Numbered from the stretch's first letter, positions 18,856 to 27,846 are shown. The stretch is 36,093 nucleotides of DNA from Alphaproteobacteria bacterium (GCA_009694095.1 SHVV01000008.1:1-36093), one strand, 5' to 3'. A program made the numbers and translations. The notes: generated by a model from the letters alone, not told the origin.

Positions 18856-19769
18856 CACACGCGCTCCGTGATCGCCCGTACTTGGATGAGGCCCGCCGGC
18901 CGCCACAATAAGATCGCGATCACCAGGAGATAGACAAAGGCATCGCGAAACTGGCGGATTTCGACCGGCAGGACGACTTGCAGGACGACGCTCGCAAAGC
19001 CGACGACGAACCCACCGACAGCAGCCCCCACCAGGCTACCCATGCCGCCGATGACGGTCGCGACAAACGCAATCAGCACCAACGGAAGCCCCATGCGTGG
19101 CGCGAGCATACCGGTGCGAGCGAGGAAGAGAAGCGATACCGCCGCGGCCAGCACGCCTGAGAGGGCGAAGGCGACAGCGATCACAGTGTTGGCCCGCACG
19201 CCCAATAACCGCGCCATGCGAAAATCCTCGGCGGCGGCGCGAATTTGGATGCCGTAGCGCGTGCGCTTGAGGAACAGGGCGAGCGAGACGATCAGCGCGA
19301 GCGTGACTGCGATGGTAAGGATTTCGAGCTTCGGAATACGCAGCTCGCCGACCATCACTTGCTCCGCGAGGTTACTGCCAATGTCGACGGCTTTTGGCCG
19401 GCCGTCATAAATCAGCAGAGTGATGTACTGCAGGGCATAGGCTAGTGCGAACGACGCCACCAACAGCGTCGGCGGGTCGGCGCGCCGGAGCGGCCGGAAC
19501 ACGATGAATTCGGTGACGACGGCGAGCGCTACAACGATCACGACGACGGCCGTCGACATGACGGCCCAGTGCCAAGCGCCGATGTAGAGCGTGGCGATGG
19601 CATTGGTCGAGGGCACGATGATCGCGTAAGCACCAATGGTGATGAAGTTGGCGTGGGCGAAATTAATCAGGCGCAGGACCCCGAAGAGGAGCCCGACGCC
19701 AAGCGCGGTCAATGCATAGAGGCTGCCCAGCGAAACCGCATCGATAAAGTTCTGCAAAAGCGTGATCAT
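18855..19769 (-). CDS. livH: Branched-chain amino acid-type ABC transporter permease (LivH)
   Basis: SLGSLYALTALGVGLLFGVLRLINFAHANF; RTRYGIQIRAAAEDFRMARLLGVRANTVI. Confidence 0.94.
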   Translation of the reverse strand: MITLLQNFIDAVSLGSLYALTALGVGLLFGVLRLINFAHANFITIGAYAIIVPSTNAIATLYIGAWHWAVMSTAVVVIVVALAVVTEFIVFRPLRRADPPTLLVASFALAYALQYITLLIYDGRPKAVDIGSNLAEQVMVGELRIPKLEILTIAVTLALIVSLALFLKRTRYGIQIRAAAEDFRMARLLGVRANTVIAVAFALSGVLAAAVSLLFLARTGMLAPRMGLPLVLIAFVATVIGGMGSLVGAAVGGFVVGFASVVLQVVLPVEIRQFRDAFVYLLVIAILLWRPAGLIQVRAITERV

Positions 19770-20491
19770 CAGGCGGCCCCGCGGTCGAATCCGAAATAGG
19801 CTGCTTCAAGCTCGGCCGACCCTTTGAGGGCGACAACGGTGCCCGATAGTTGCACTCGGCCGTCACGCATCACATAGACACGGTCGGCGACATCCATCAC
19901 GCGGTCGAGGTTCTGTTCGACGATCAACAGAGTCATTCCGGCCTCGCGCAGGCTTCGCAATAGCTCGTAAACCAGATCGACGTTCTTGGGCGCGAGCCCG
20001 AGCGAAGGCTCATCGACGAGCATGAGCTTCGGCCTGGTCAGCATGCCGCGCGCGATCGCCAGTATCTGCTGCTCGCCACCGGAGAGCCGTCCGGCTGGTG
20101 AGCGGAAACGCTCCTTGAGGATCGGAAAACGATCGAGGAGGCTTTCAAGATCCTTGGCCGCGGCGTCGCGGTCGCGGCGAATGTAGGAAGCAACACGCAG
20201 GTTTTCTTCGACCGTCAGTGTACCGAAGATTCGCCGCCCCTCCGGCACGAGCGAGATGCCGAGGCGAGCCGTATCCTCGCTCGACCGACCGGCCAACGGC
20301 CCGCCTTCGAATAGAAGACGGCCCCTGCTCGGCGTCAACTCGCCGGCGATCGCCAGCATCGTAGTCGACTTGCCGGCGCCGTTCGGCCCGACGACGCAGA
20401 CGATTTCGCCAGCGGCGACGTTGATCGATATGTCGCGTACGGCCGGTAAGCGGCCGTAGCGGACCTCGAGACGCTCGACATCGAGTATCAA
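19769..20491 (-). CDS. livF: Branched-chain amino acid-type ABC transporter ATPase (LivF)
   Basis: Walker A GPNGAGKST, signature LSGGEQQ, LMLVDEPSLGLAP; TTG start overlapping LivG stop (TTGA); longer ORF to 20704 is not needed. Confidence 0.93.
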   Translation of the reverse strand: MILDVERLEVRYGRLPAVRDISINVAAGEIVCVVGPNGAGKSTTMLAIAGELTPSRGRLLFEGGPLAGRSSEDTARLGISLVPEGRRIFGTLTVEENLRVASYIRRDRDAAAKDLESLLDRFPILKERFRSPAGRLSGGEQQILAIARGMLTRPKLMLVDEPSLGLAPKNVDLVYELLRSLREAGMTLLIVEQNLDRVMDVADRVYVMRDGRVQLSGTVVALKGSAELEAAYFGFDRGAA

Positions 20492-21264
20492 CGTCGCTGC
20501 TCCCGAACGCCGAGGTAAGCGCGGATCACTTGAGGATCGGACTGGATTGCCGCCGGCGGTCCAGCGGCAATCGTCTTGCCAAAGTCGATCACCTGGATGC
20601 GGTGGCACACCGTCATAACGACCCGCATGTTGTGTTCGATGAGTAACACCCCGCAGCCGAATCGTTCGGGGATTGCCGCGACGGTTCGCATCAACTGGTC
20701 GCATTCGACGTCGTTCAATCCTGCGGCCGGTTCGTCGAGCAGGACCCAGCGCGGCATCGCCGCAAGCGCGCGCGCAATACCGACTCGGCGCTCATCGCCA
20801 TAGGAGAGCGCATCGGTACGCTCGTCGGCGCGAGCGGTGAGCCCCAGCCAATCGAGAACCTCGGCTGCCCGGGTCCGCGCCTTGCGCGCCGACAGTCCAA
20901 CACCGATCGCCGCGACTTCAAGGTTCTCGCGGACCGTAAATTCTTTGAATAAGCGGCCATTTTGAAAGGTGCGGATCACGCCGGCGCGGGCGAAACGATG
21001 CGGCTGCCACCCCGTGCTGTCGGCATCGACGACCCAGATCGTGCCCTCGCTCGGCACTTGAAATCCGGTTAGGACGTTGACGAGCGTGGTCTTGCCGGCG
21101 CCGTTTGGCCCAATCAATCCAAGAACCTCGCCTCGTTGCAATTCGAGGCTGATACGGTCGACCGCGGTCAGTCCTTCGAAGCGGACGCTAACAGCGCGCG
21201 CTGCCAACGTAGATGGCCCCGGGTTTTCGCGCGCTGCGCCGCGTGTCATTCCTGAGGGTTCCAC
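20488..21264 (-). CDS. livG: Branched-chain amino acid-type ABC transporter ATPase (LivG); ATG at 21249 is an alternative start
   Basis: GPNGAGKTT, LSYGDERRVGIARALA, WVLLDEPAAGLN. Confidence 0.94.
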   Translation of the reverse strand: MEPSGMTRGAARENPGPSTLAARAVSVRFEGLTAVDRISLELQRGEVLGLIGPNGAGKTTLVNVLTGFQVPSEGTIWVVDADSTGWQPHRFARAGVIRTFQNGRLFKEFTVRENLEVAAIGVGLSARKARTRAAEVLDWLGLTARADERTDALSYGDERRVGIARALAAMPRWVLLDEPAAGLNDVECDQLMRTVAAIPERFGCGVLLIEHNMRVVMTVCHRIQVIDFGKTIAAGPPAAIQSDPQVIRAYLGVREQRR

Positions 21265-21316
21265 TGTTTAGTGTCTCTCTGTTATGATCCCCATATTCAT
21301 TCCAGGGAGGAAGGAC

Positions 21317-22498
21317 ATGCGCAAGATTTTTGTCACGGGCGTCGCTTTAGCGACGTTGTTGAGCGCGGGGGGCGCGACGGCAGCCGATTTCACAATCGGC
21401 TTCGCGATCGCCCAAAGCGGTTGGATGACAGCCTACGACGGCGATTCCTCGAAGGGCGCCCAGATCGCCATCGACGACATCAACGCCAAGGGCGGAATTC
21501 TCGGCAATCAGATTAAGGCCGTGTATGCCGACACCAAGTCCGATCCTGCTCAAGCCGGGATCGCAGGCGAAACGGTGCTGAAGCAAGGCGCGAAATACAT
21601 GATCGCGAGTTGCGACTTCGACATGGGCGGCCCAGCCGGTATTGCATCGCAAAAGGCCGGCGTGCTCGTGATGTCGATCTGCTCCGGCTCACCAAAATGG
21701 GGCCCGGTCGGTATCGGCGAACTCGCCTTCGCGGCCGGTCACGCTGCGCAGGTCGATGGCTATTTGATGGCGGAGTGGGCGTTCACCAAAAAGAACTGGA
21801 AGCGGGCCTATATGCTCCGCGACACCTCGCTCACTTACACGCGCGCGCAATGCGCCGGGTTCGAGGAGCGGTGGAAGGAGTTGGCCAACGCCGCGCCCGG
21901 CGTCGATACCTTCAAGAATGACGATCCCTCGGTCGCGACCCAGATCACGCGGCTCAAGGCGCTCAATCCACAACCCGACGTGATCTTCATCTGCACCTAT
22001 GCCCCGGGCGGGCCGACGGCTCTCCGACAGATTCGCGCGGCTGGCATTACCCAACCGATCATGTCCGGTCTTGCCATGGACGGCGCCTATTGGCTCGCTG
22101 GCGCCCCAGGGCTCTCCAACTTCTACGTCCCGTCCTACGGCTCGATCTTCGGCGACGATCCGTCGGCCGACGTGCGCGCCTTTATGGACAAATACAAGAA
22201 GAAGTTTGGCCAGGCGCCGGCGACCTCGCTCGCCATTCTCGGCTATCGCTCGGTACAGAAGTTCGCCATAGCGGCCGAAAAAGCAAAGAGCGTCGATTCG
22301 CAAGCCGTGCGCAAGGAGCTCGAGAAGTTCTCCGAGCAACCGGTGCTCGGCGGCGTCGTGTGGTACGACGACAAGGTTCATATTCTCGATCGCACCCGCG
22401 TGCTCGTCATGCAAGTCCAGGACGGGAAGATGTCGGCGACCAACGAGTACATTCAGTCATCGAAGCGAGTGCCTTACGACGTACTGTTCAAGGAATAA
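21317..22498 (+). CDS. Branched-chain amino acid-type ABC transporter substrate-binding protein
   Basis: RBS GGGAGGAAGG; signal peptide MRKIFVTGVALATLLSAGGATAA; FTIGFAIAQSGWMTAYDGDSSKGAQIAIDDINAKGGILG. Confidence 0.93.
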   Translation: MRKIFVTGVALATLLSAGGATAADFTIGFAIAQSGWMTAYDGDSSKGAQIAIDDINAKGGILGNQIKAVYADTKSDPAQAGIAGETVLKQGAKYMIASCDFDMGGPAGIASQKAGVLVMSICSGSPKWGPVGIGELAFAAGHAAQVDGYLMAEWAFTKKNWKRAYMLRDTSLTYTRAQCAGFEERWKELANAAPGVDTFKNDDPSVATQITRLKALNPQPDVIFICTYAPGGPTALRQIRAAGITQPIMSGLAMDGAYWLAGAPGLSNFYVPSYGSIFGDDPSADVRAFMDKYKKKFGQAPATSLAILGYRSVQKFAIAAEKAKSVDSQAVRKELEKFSEQPVLGGVVWYDDKVHILDRTRVLVMQVQDGKMSATNEYIQSSKRVPYDVLFKE

Positions 22499-22516
22499 AT
22501 AACCTCAAAACACCAA

Positions 22517-22547
22517 GGGCCGCGCCAACCGGCGCGGCCCTTTTTTT
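22517..22547 (+). terminator. Rho-independent terminator
   Basis: GGGCCGCGCC-AACC-GGCGCGGCCC-TTTTTTT, perfect 10-bp stem, 18 nt after stop codon. Confidence 0.95.
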
Positions 22548-22563
22548 ATGCCCGGCGTACCGG

Positions 22564-23739
22564 TTATTCGGCGGCGGCGCGGCCCGCGTCGAACATCCGA
22601 TCGAGGTAGTCGTTGAGCGTGTGATGAATCGCCTTTTCCAGTCTGATCGTCGGGCCGGGGACGAAATTGCGAGAGTTCACGCCGTTTTGCAGCGAGCGCA
22701 TCATATCGGCGTCCTCAGCCGCGACGAGGCGGATGAAGTCGGCGATGATCTTGTTCTTACCAGCGAACGCCGGCTGCTCGAAGAATTCGGTCGGGTACTG
22801 GGTCCAGATCGTGATCCGCGTCTTGTCGGGCGCCAACGGATAGCTGATCCACGGTTGAATCATGTCCTGTCGGCCGAACACATTGAAGGTCGGCCTGATG
22901 AACACCGTGAACGCCCAGTACTTCGACGCTTCACGCCGCCACGGCATCGGACCAAACAGAGTTTCGCCGTCCGGAGCCATCGTCAGGCTTTCATACTCGG
23001 CGTGGTATCGACCACCGGGCCCTAGTTCGAACGGGTAATCCTCCATCGTGAAGTGTTTGGCGAACGACGTGCCGTGAATCGCCTTGGCGTGATAGATATC
23101 CATCAGATTCTCGGGCACGAACTTCCAGTTGCACTCGATGTCGAAGGTGTACTCGTCACCGATCCTGGTCTTCTCCGGATGGAGATACTGCTCGGCCTTG
23201 CGTACGCCCGGATCGTCGAGAAACGCTGACAGGCTGATCGAGTTGGGATCGAAATTGACGAAGACATAGCCGCACCACGTGTCGATCTTGACCTCCGGCA
23301 GACGGCAGCTCTTGAAGTCGTATCCGGGGGTTTCCTTGTTGAAGGGAGCGCCGACGAGCTTGCCGTCGAGGTCGTAGAGCCACGCGTGATAGGGGCAAGT
23401 GAACTGCTTGGTATTGCCGCCACCGACAGGCGCCACTTCGACCCCGCGATGGCGGCACACGTTGGCGAAGGCCTTAAGCTTATTGTCCTGATTGCGGCAA
23501 ATGATGATCGGCTCGCCAGCGATCCGCATCGCCCGATAATCGCCGACGTTGGGATATTGCTCGACGCGGCCAACGCAGAGCCAATCCTTCATGAAAATCT
23601 TGTCGATTTCCTCGGCATAGATTTCCGGTGACGTATACAGGTATCCCGGCAAATGCCGAGCGTGGGCGAGTTCTCGACGCGTGGAAGAAAACTCACCGGA
23701 CTTGGTCGACTGCTGCTTGTTTTCCGTGGTTCGAGCCAT
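22564..23739 (-). CDS. Rieske oxygenase alpha subunit, RO4 (paralogue of RO3)
   Basis: CRHRGVEVAPVGGGNTKQFTCPYHAWLYD; NLMDIYHAKAIH. Confidence 0.93.
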   Translation of the reverse strand: MARTTENKQQSTKSGEFSSTRRELAHARHLPGYLYTSPEIYAEEIDKIFMKDWLCVGRVEQYPNVGDYRAMRIAGEPIIICRNQDNKLKAFANVCRHRGVEVAPVGGGNTKQFTCPYHAWLYDLDGKLVGAPFNKETPGYDFKSCRLPEVKIDTWCGYVFVNFDPNSISLSAFLDDPGVRKAEQYLHPEKTRIGDEYTFDIECNWKFVPENLMDIYHAKAIHGTSFAKHFTMEDYPFELGPGGRYHAEYESLTMAPDGETLFGPMPWRREASKYWAFTVFIRPTFNVFGRQDMIQPWISYPLAPDKTRITIWTQYPTEFFEQPAFAGKNKIIADFIRLVAAEDADMMRSLQNGVNSRNFVPGPTIRLEKAIHHTLNDYLDRMFDAGRAAAE

Positions 23740-23902
23740 TTCACCCTCTCGTCAGTAGAACCGTCGCCGAGCACCAATATTACCGCTTGTCGCGAACGCC
23801 ATCAAAAAGGACGCACCCTGATCCACGCCGATTGCTCTTCGGCGCCCCAGGTCATCCGCGCCGTGAAGCCCAGGAGCAACTCCATTCCCCGCCGCATCTC
23901 GA

Positions 23903-24601
23903 TCAATGGATTTTCTTAACGTAGCGGTGGATGTCGTCGAACATCAAATTGAACATGTCTATGGTGTCCTCGACGGTCCGGATCACCAACCGGCGATCAT
24001 CTTCGGTGCGCGCGAACTCGTCGAGCAGTTTGACGCCGATGCCGGCATGATCCTCGTCGGCGGTTTGGTGCACGATGAAAAACTCAAGCGCGTGGTCGTC
24101 CAACCCATAGACGTCGCGGAGCGCTTTGTAGCGGCTCACGCCGTCGGTCGTGACGGGCGCTTCGCCGGCCAACATATGGGCGGCGACCCCTTCAAGAAAG
24201 CTCTTGCCGCAGATCGAGCTGAAATAGGCGCGAAATGCTAACGCTCCGGCACAGTAGGCCGTGTTCATCATCGCTTCGCGGCTGATACCGAGCCCATCGC
24301 CTAATTGCAGCCAAAGCTCGCCGTGCGCCTTGCCGTTGGCGTAGAGCCGCCCGGTGCCTTCTTCGTAGACCACCTCGGCTATCATTGAACGCCAGATCGG
24401 ATCGGGGCAAACGACGTACAGGCGTCCATGGTAGTTATGATTGTGGAGCGGAATGATGCCGTACTGGCAAATCAAAGCTTTCACCTGCTCGCGGCTCAAA
24501 CGCCCGGCGTAAAGATCGAGCCAGAGCGGGTGCTTGTAGAACGCCTTCCGGCGGTGCAGTTCAGCAACTTCGGCGAGGACTGCTTTGGCGTCGAGCGGCA
24601 T
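23903..24601 (-). CDS. TenA/PqqC-fold HO-like diiron oxidase-type protein, copy 2
   Basis: Start ATG 24601 gives 232 aa, same length as copy 1 and alignable without gaps; YEEGTGRLYANGKAH, HQTADEDH. Confidence 0.8.
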   Translation of the reverse strand: MPLDAKAVLAEVAELHRRKAFYKHPLWLDLYAGRLSREQVKALICQYGIIPLHNHNYHGRLYVVCPDPIWRSMIAEVVYEEGTGRLYANGKAHGELWLQLGDGLGISREAMMNTAYCAGALAFRAYFSSICGKSFLEGVAAHMLAGEAPVTTDGVSRYKALRDVYGLDDHALEFFIVHQTADEDHAGIGVKLLDEFARTEDDRRLVIRTVEDTIDMFNLMFDDIHRYVKKIH

Positions 24602-25174
24602 CGTAAGGTTCTCCGTACAATATCCAGGCGTTCCAACAAAGCGTTCCGGGCACTCAACGGAAATTTCTCGGTCGTCCGCCGCATCCGGCCAGGCGGCCAT
24701 CACTGACGAAAGACGCGATCGAACGTTGCGGCCTTCCGACACCGAGCCCACGTCACGCAATTGAATAGGGTGCCGAGTACATTGTCACGGAGTTTTGCGA
24801 CGCGGTGCCTCAGCCGGCCCCGAAGCGAAAGAACTATGTGGCTTGCGCCGGCGATCCGGATCGCAATAAAATCCGCAGCTGCCGCGCCAAGACTAAAATA
24901 ACACCGGGTAGCGATGCTCGACGAAGCGACGTCGCGCCAGAGCTTGGCGGACTCAATTACCCGTCGTTTCTCCGTCAAGCGCCGTGAGCAAGATCGAGAG
25001 AAATCGCCCGACCGGCCGGGGCTCGTTGATGCGCTCGCTCTGGTTTCCCGTGCGCTTTCCCGGCCCAGTTGTCGCGCGGCGCTCATACGCCGGCCACGGG
25101 TCGATGTCCACCACATCGTCAACACCGGACTCAGCTAACTTGTAAGGTCGCGCCGGAAGGGTTAGAAGCTCGCG

Positions 25175-25195
25175 GTACTCTACGAGTACATTTTT
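25175..25195 (+). promoter_or_regulatory. Terminator-like hairpin in csp 5' leader
   Basis: GTACTC-TAC-GAGTAC followed by ATTTTT, about 23 nt upstream of the csp start. Confidence 0.45.
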
Positions 25196-25217
25196 ACCCC
25201 ATCATCGGAGCGTTAAG

Positions 25218-25427
25218 ATGCCAATCGGTACCGTCAAGTGGTTCAATAGCACTAAGGGTTTTGGTTTTATCCAGCCGGACAACGGCGGCGCGGACGTGTT
25301 CGTCCATATTTCAGCCGTCGAGCGGGCCGGCCTCGCCGGTCTGAACGAAGGCCAGAAAATCTCGTACGAAGAGCAGCGCGATCCCAAGCGCGGCAAGACT
25401 TCGGCTGAAAGTCTCAAAGCCGTTTGA
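25218..25427 (+). CDS. Cold-shock protein (CspA family)
   Basis: [36 protein letters not shown]. Confidence 0.97.
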   Translation: MPIGTVKWFNSTKGFGFIQPDNGGADVFVHISAVERAGLAGLNEGQKISYEEQRDPKRGKTSAESLKAV

Positions 25428-25442
25428 ACATTCGTTAAATAC

Positions 25443-25484
25443 CCTTTGCCGAATGCGGCGACCAAATCGCGCGCCCGGCAAAGG
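25443..25484. other. Inverted repeat CCTTTGCCG ... CGGCAAAGG downstream of csp
   Basis: Perfect 9-bp arms, 24-nt spacer. Confidence 0.4.
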
Positions 25485-25510
25485 TTGAAGCGCCGGCTTT
25501 TCCGCCGGAA

Positions 25511-25530
25511 CGGTTGCGAAAAGGCAACCG
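25511..25530. other. Hairpin CGGTTGC-GAAAAG-GCAACCG
   Basis: Perfect 7-bp arms, 6-nt loop. Confidence 0.5.
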
Positions 25531-25590
25531 GCAGCGCGGCCCTCAATCGCGCATCGAACCGACCCAATCGATCATGTCAGCATGGTCCCA

Positions 25591-25610
25591 CGGTTGTCCG
25601 GGGGCAACCG
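25591..25610. other. Hairpin CGGTTG-TCCGGGGG-CAACCG (same stem sequence as 25511..25530)
   Basis: Perfect 6-bp arms, 8-nt loop. Confidence 0.45.
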
Positions 25611-25859
25611 AGCGACAATCAGCTTGACGCGCGAAACCGTCGACAATCCGTTTCCTCTGAAGCGAACGAGCGCGGCGGCTTGCGGGATCGGGTTCCCGTC
25701 TCTTTCAATCGGTGACCGACTTCAGTTCGGCTCGTAAGAGTACACAGCAGTGCTGCATCGCAAGCGAACACTTCGAGCCCCATCGGATTGAGCGACGCAT
25801 AGAGATCGTCGCGCCCCCGGCTGTTCAACCGGAGCGACCAATCTAACTTCGAGCGATCG

Positions 25860-26586
25860 TTAAGTCCGGTTGATTGACACTCCGCGATCGACTGGGAGCG
25901 CCGCACCGGTGGTAAACGTCGAGGCGTCGGACGCGAGATAGAGCACCGATCGCGCGATCTCGTCGGGACTGGCCAAGCGCTTTAACGCGTGTAGTCCCTC
26001 GACGAAGGAGCGCGCTTCAGGCGTCGCGATCATGGTATGCGCCATCGCCGTTTCGGTACCGCCCGGCAGGATGGCGTTTACGCGAACGCGCTTGGGACCG
26101 AATTCGGCCGCTAGAACCTGGGTGAGGTCCGAGGAGCCCCGCCTTGCTCGCAGCGTAGGCCGCGGTACTCGGCAATCCGGCCGAATAGCCGACGAAAGTA
26201 GAGGTAAAGATCAGCGAGCCGCCACCGCGGGCAACGAGCGCCGGAATCTGATGTTTGGCGCCGAGAAACGCACCGGTTAGGTTGGTGGCGGGCGTCAACT
26301 CACCGAGCGTACCGGCGTTGGTGAACCCGATATTGAGGCCGCCGCAGCGATCGAGGGCGGTTGCGACCAACGCTTCAACGTAAGATTCATCCCCGACATC
26401 CCCTGCTAACGCGAACGCGATGCCGCCAGCCGCGACGATTTCGGCCGCAAGGGCCTCGAGTTCTGCGCGGCGTCGAGCGGCCAAGACAACCCGGGCGCCT
26501 TCGCTCGCGAACAGTCTGGCGGTGGCATTTTCGATTCCAGAGCTAGCTCCGGTGATGATGGCGACTTTGTCGGCGAGCGCAGGCAT
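25860..26586 (-). pseudogene. Decayed SDR-family oxidoreductase
   Basis: SDR split over two frames (26017..26637 and 25860..26045) by an apparent 1-nt insertion near 26126; also TGASSGIE instead of TGxxxGIG and about 14 residues missing after NAGTLGELTPA. Confidence 0.8.
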
Positions 26587-26751
26587 GAAGGGCTCCGTAC
26601 CGGCGTTGCGCCGGTCCGACACCATGACCAACCGCATTCATCGAAGCAGCCCAGTTCTTGCTGTTCTGGCACAAATCCAGGAAAAACATCGCGAACCTCG
26701 ATTCGCCAAGAATCCGAGCGCTCATCGGCGAAGCGACGTCCGTCGCGGCGG

Positions 26752-27594
26752 TCAAGCCAGATCTCCGTTCATGAACTCGATCACCGTGCGATTAAAAAAA
26801 TCCGCGTGCTCGCCTTGCAGCATGTGTCCGCAGCGATCGACCAGCACCAATTTTCCGTTCCGCAGCTTCTTAATGCCGGCCTCCAGGTCCTTCACCGGTA
26901 CTCTAACGTCGTCTCGTCCGGACATCGCCAGGACAGGAATCGTCACCTGGTGGATGCGGTCGCCGCAGCGAAAGGGTCGCGACAATCCGTTGTCGAAGTT
27001 GGCCCGTGCGATAGCTTCATAAGAATCCGCCATGCCGGGTTGGGCGTAGCTCGTCAATTGCGGCAGCAGAATTTCTTCCGGAATGTTGTTCGCGTCATAG
27101 CAAACGTTGATGAGTCGCTGGCGGCACGTCTCCAGGCTGGGGTTGCGCAGCGCCGACATCGCGTTCGCGAACGATTTATCGAATCCCACGACCGTATCGT
27201 CGGGTGCCTGGAATATCCGATGCGACCCGTTCAAAATGAGCCGTTCGACCTTGGCCGGGCGCTCGAAGTAGAGCAGCGTCGCGATGGTGGCGCCGTAGGA
27301 ATGGCCGCACACGCTAAAGCGATCGACGCCCAAACGGTCGAGCAGGCCGAGCACATGGCGAACCATGAGCGGATGGGCGGCTTGGCCGTTCAACCCCGGA
27401 AAGCCGGTGAATCCATGACCGAGAAGATCCGGCGCGATGATGCGAAAGTGCTTGGCCAGCGGATCGACGTTGCGGATCCACGAATCGGCAGCGATACCGA
27501 GCCCATGCAAGAGTACGAGCGTTCGCTCATGCCCCGAACCTTCGTGGTAGTACCGCGTTTGCACGCCGTCGATTTCGGTAAATGCTACTCGCAC
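26752..27594 (-). CDS. Alpha/beta hydrolase
   Basis: LVLLHGLGIAADSW, nucleophile elbow CGHSYGA, DRCGHMLQGEHADFFN. Confidence 0.92.
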   Translation of the reverse strand: MRVAFTEIDGVQTRYYHEGSGHERTLVLLHGLGIAADSWIRNVDPLAKHFRIIAPDLLGHGFTGFPGLNGQAAHPLMVRHVLGLLDRLGVDRFSVCGHSYGATIATLLYFERPAKVERLILNGSHRIFQAPDDTVVGFDKSFANAMSALRNPSLETCRQRLINVCYDANNIPEEILLPQLTSYAQPGMADSYEAIARANFDNGLSRPFRCGDRIHQVTIPVLAMSGRDDVRVPVKDLEAGIKKLRNGKLVLVDRCGHMLQGEHADFFNRTVIEFMNGDLA

Positions 27595-27810
27595 CGACCA
27601 CCTCCCTCCGAACGTTCGAAATCTAGAGACGAAACGAGGGTCTGTTCAAGGCGGCCGTGCGATCGGCTACGACCCGTCGAAGCCAGAAACTCGAATCGCG
27701 TCGCCGTCGATTGGGTATTCCGAGCGATGCCGGCGAATGGCCGATTGGCCGCTGCCATTTTCGGCCTGCCGCGTATGAGGTGGGCGCTTGGAGTTGGCGA
27801 GACCGACCCC

Positions 27811-27846
27811 CGGGAGGTCGATACGATCTGGTCGATCGACCTCCCG
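27811..27846. promoter_or_regulatory. 12-bp perfect inverted repeat CGGGAGGTCGAT-N12-ATCGACCTCCCG
   Basis: Lies in the 27595..27920 intergenic region upstream of the alpha/beta hydrolase and downstream of the SH3 gene. Confidence 0.55.

Noticed and set aside
25446-25715. 89-aa ORF downstream of csp
   Set aside because: Arg/Asn-rich, no family signature, overlaps several inverted repeats; more likely noncoding.
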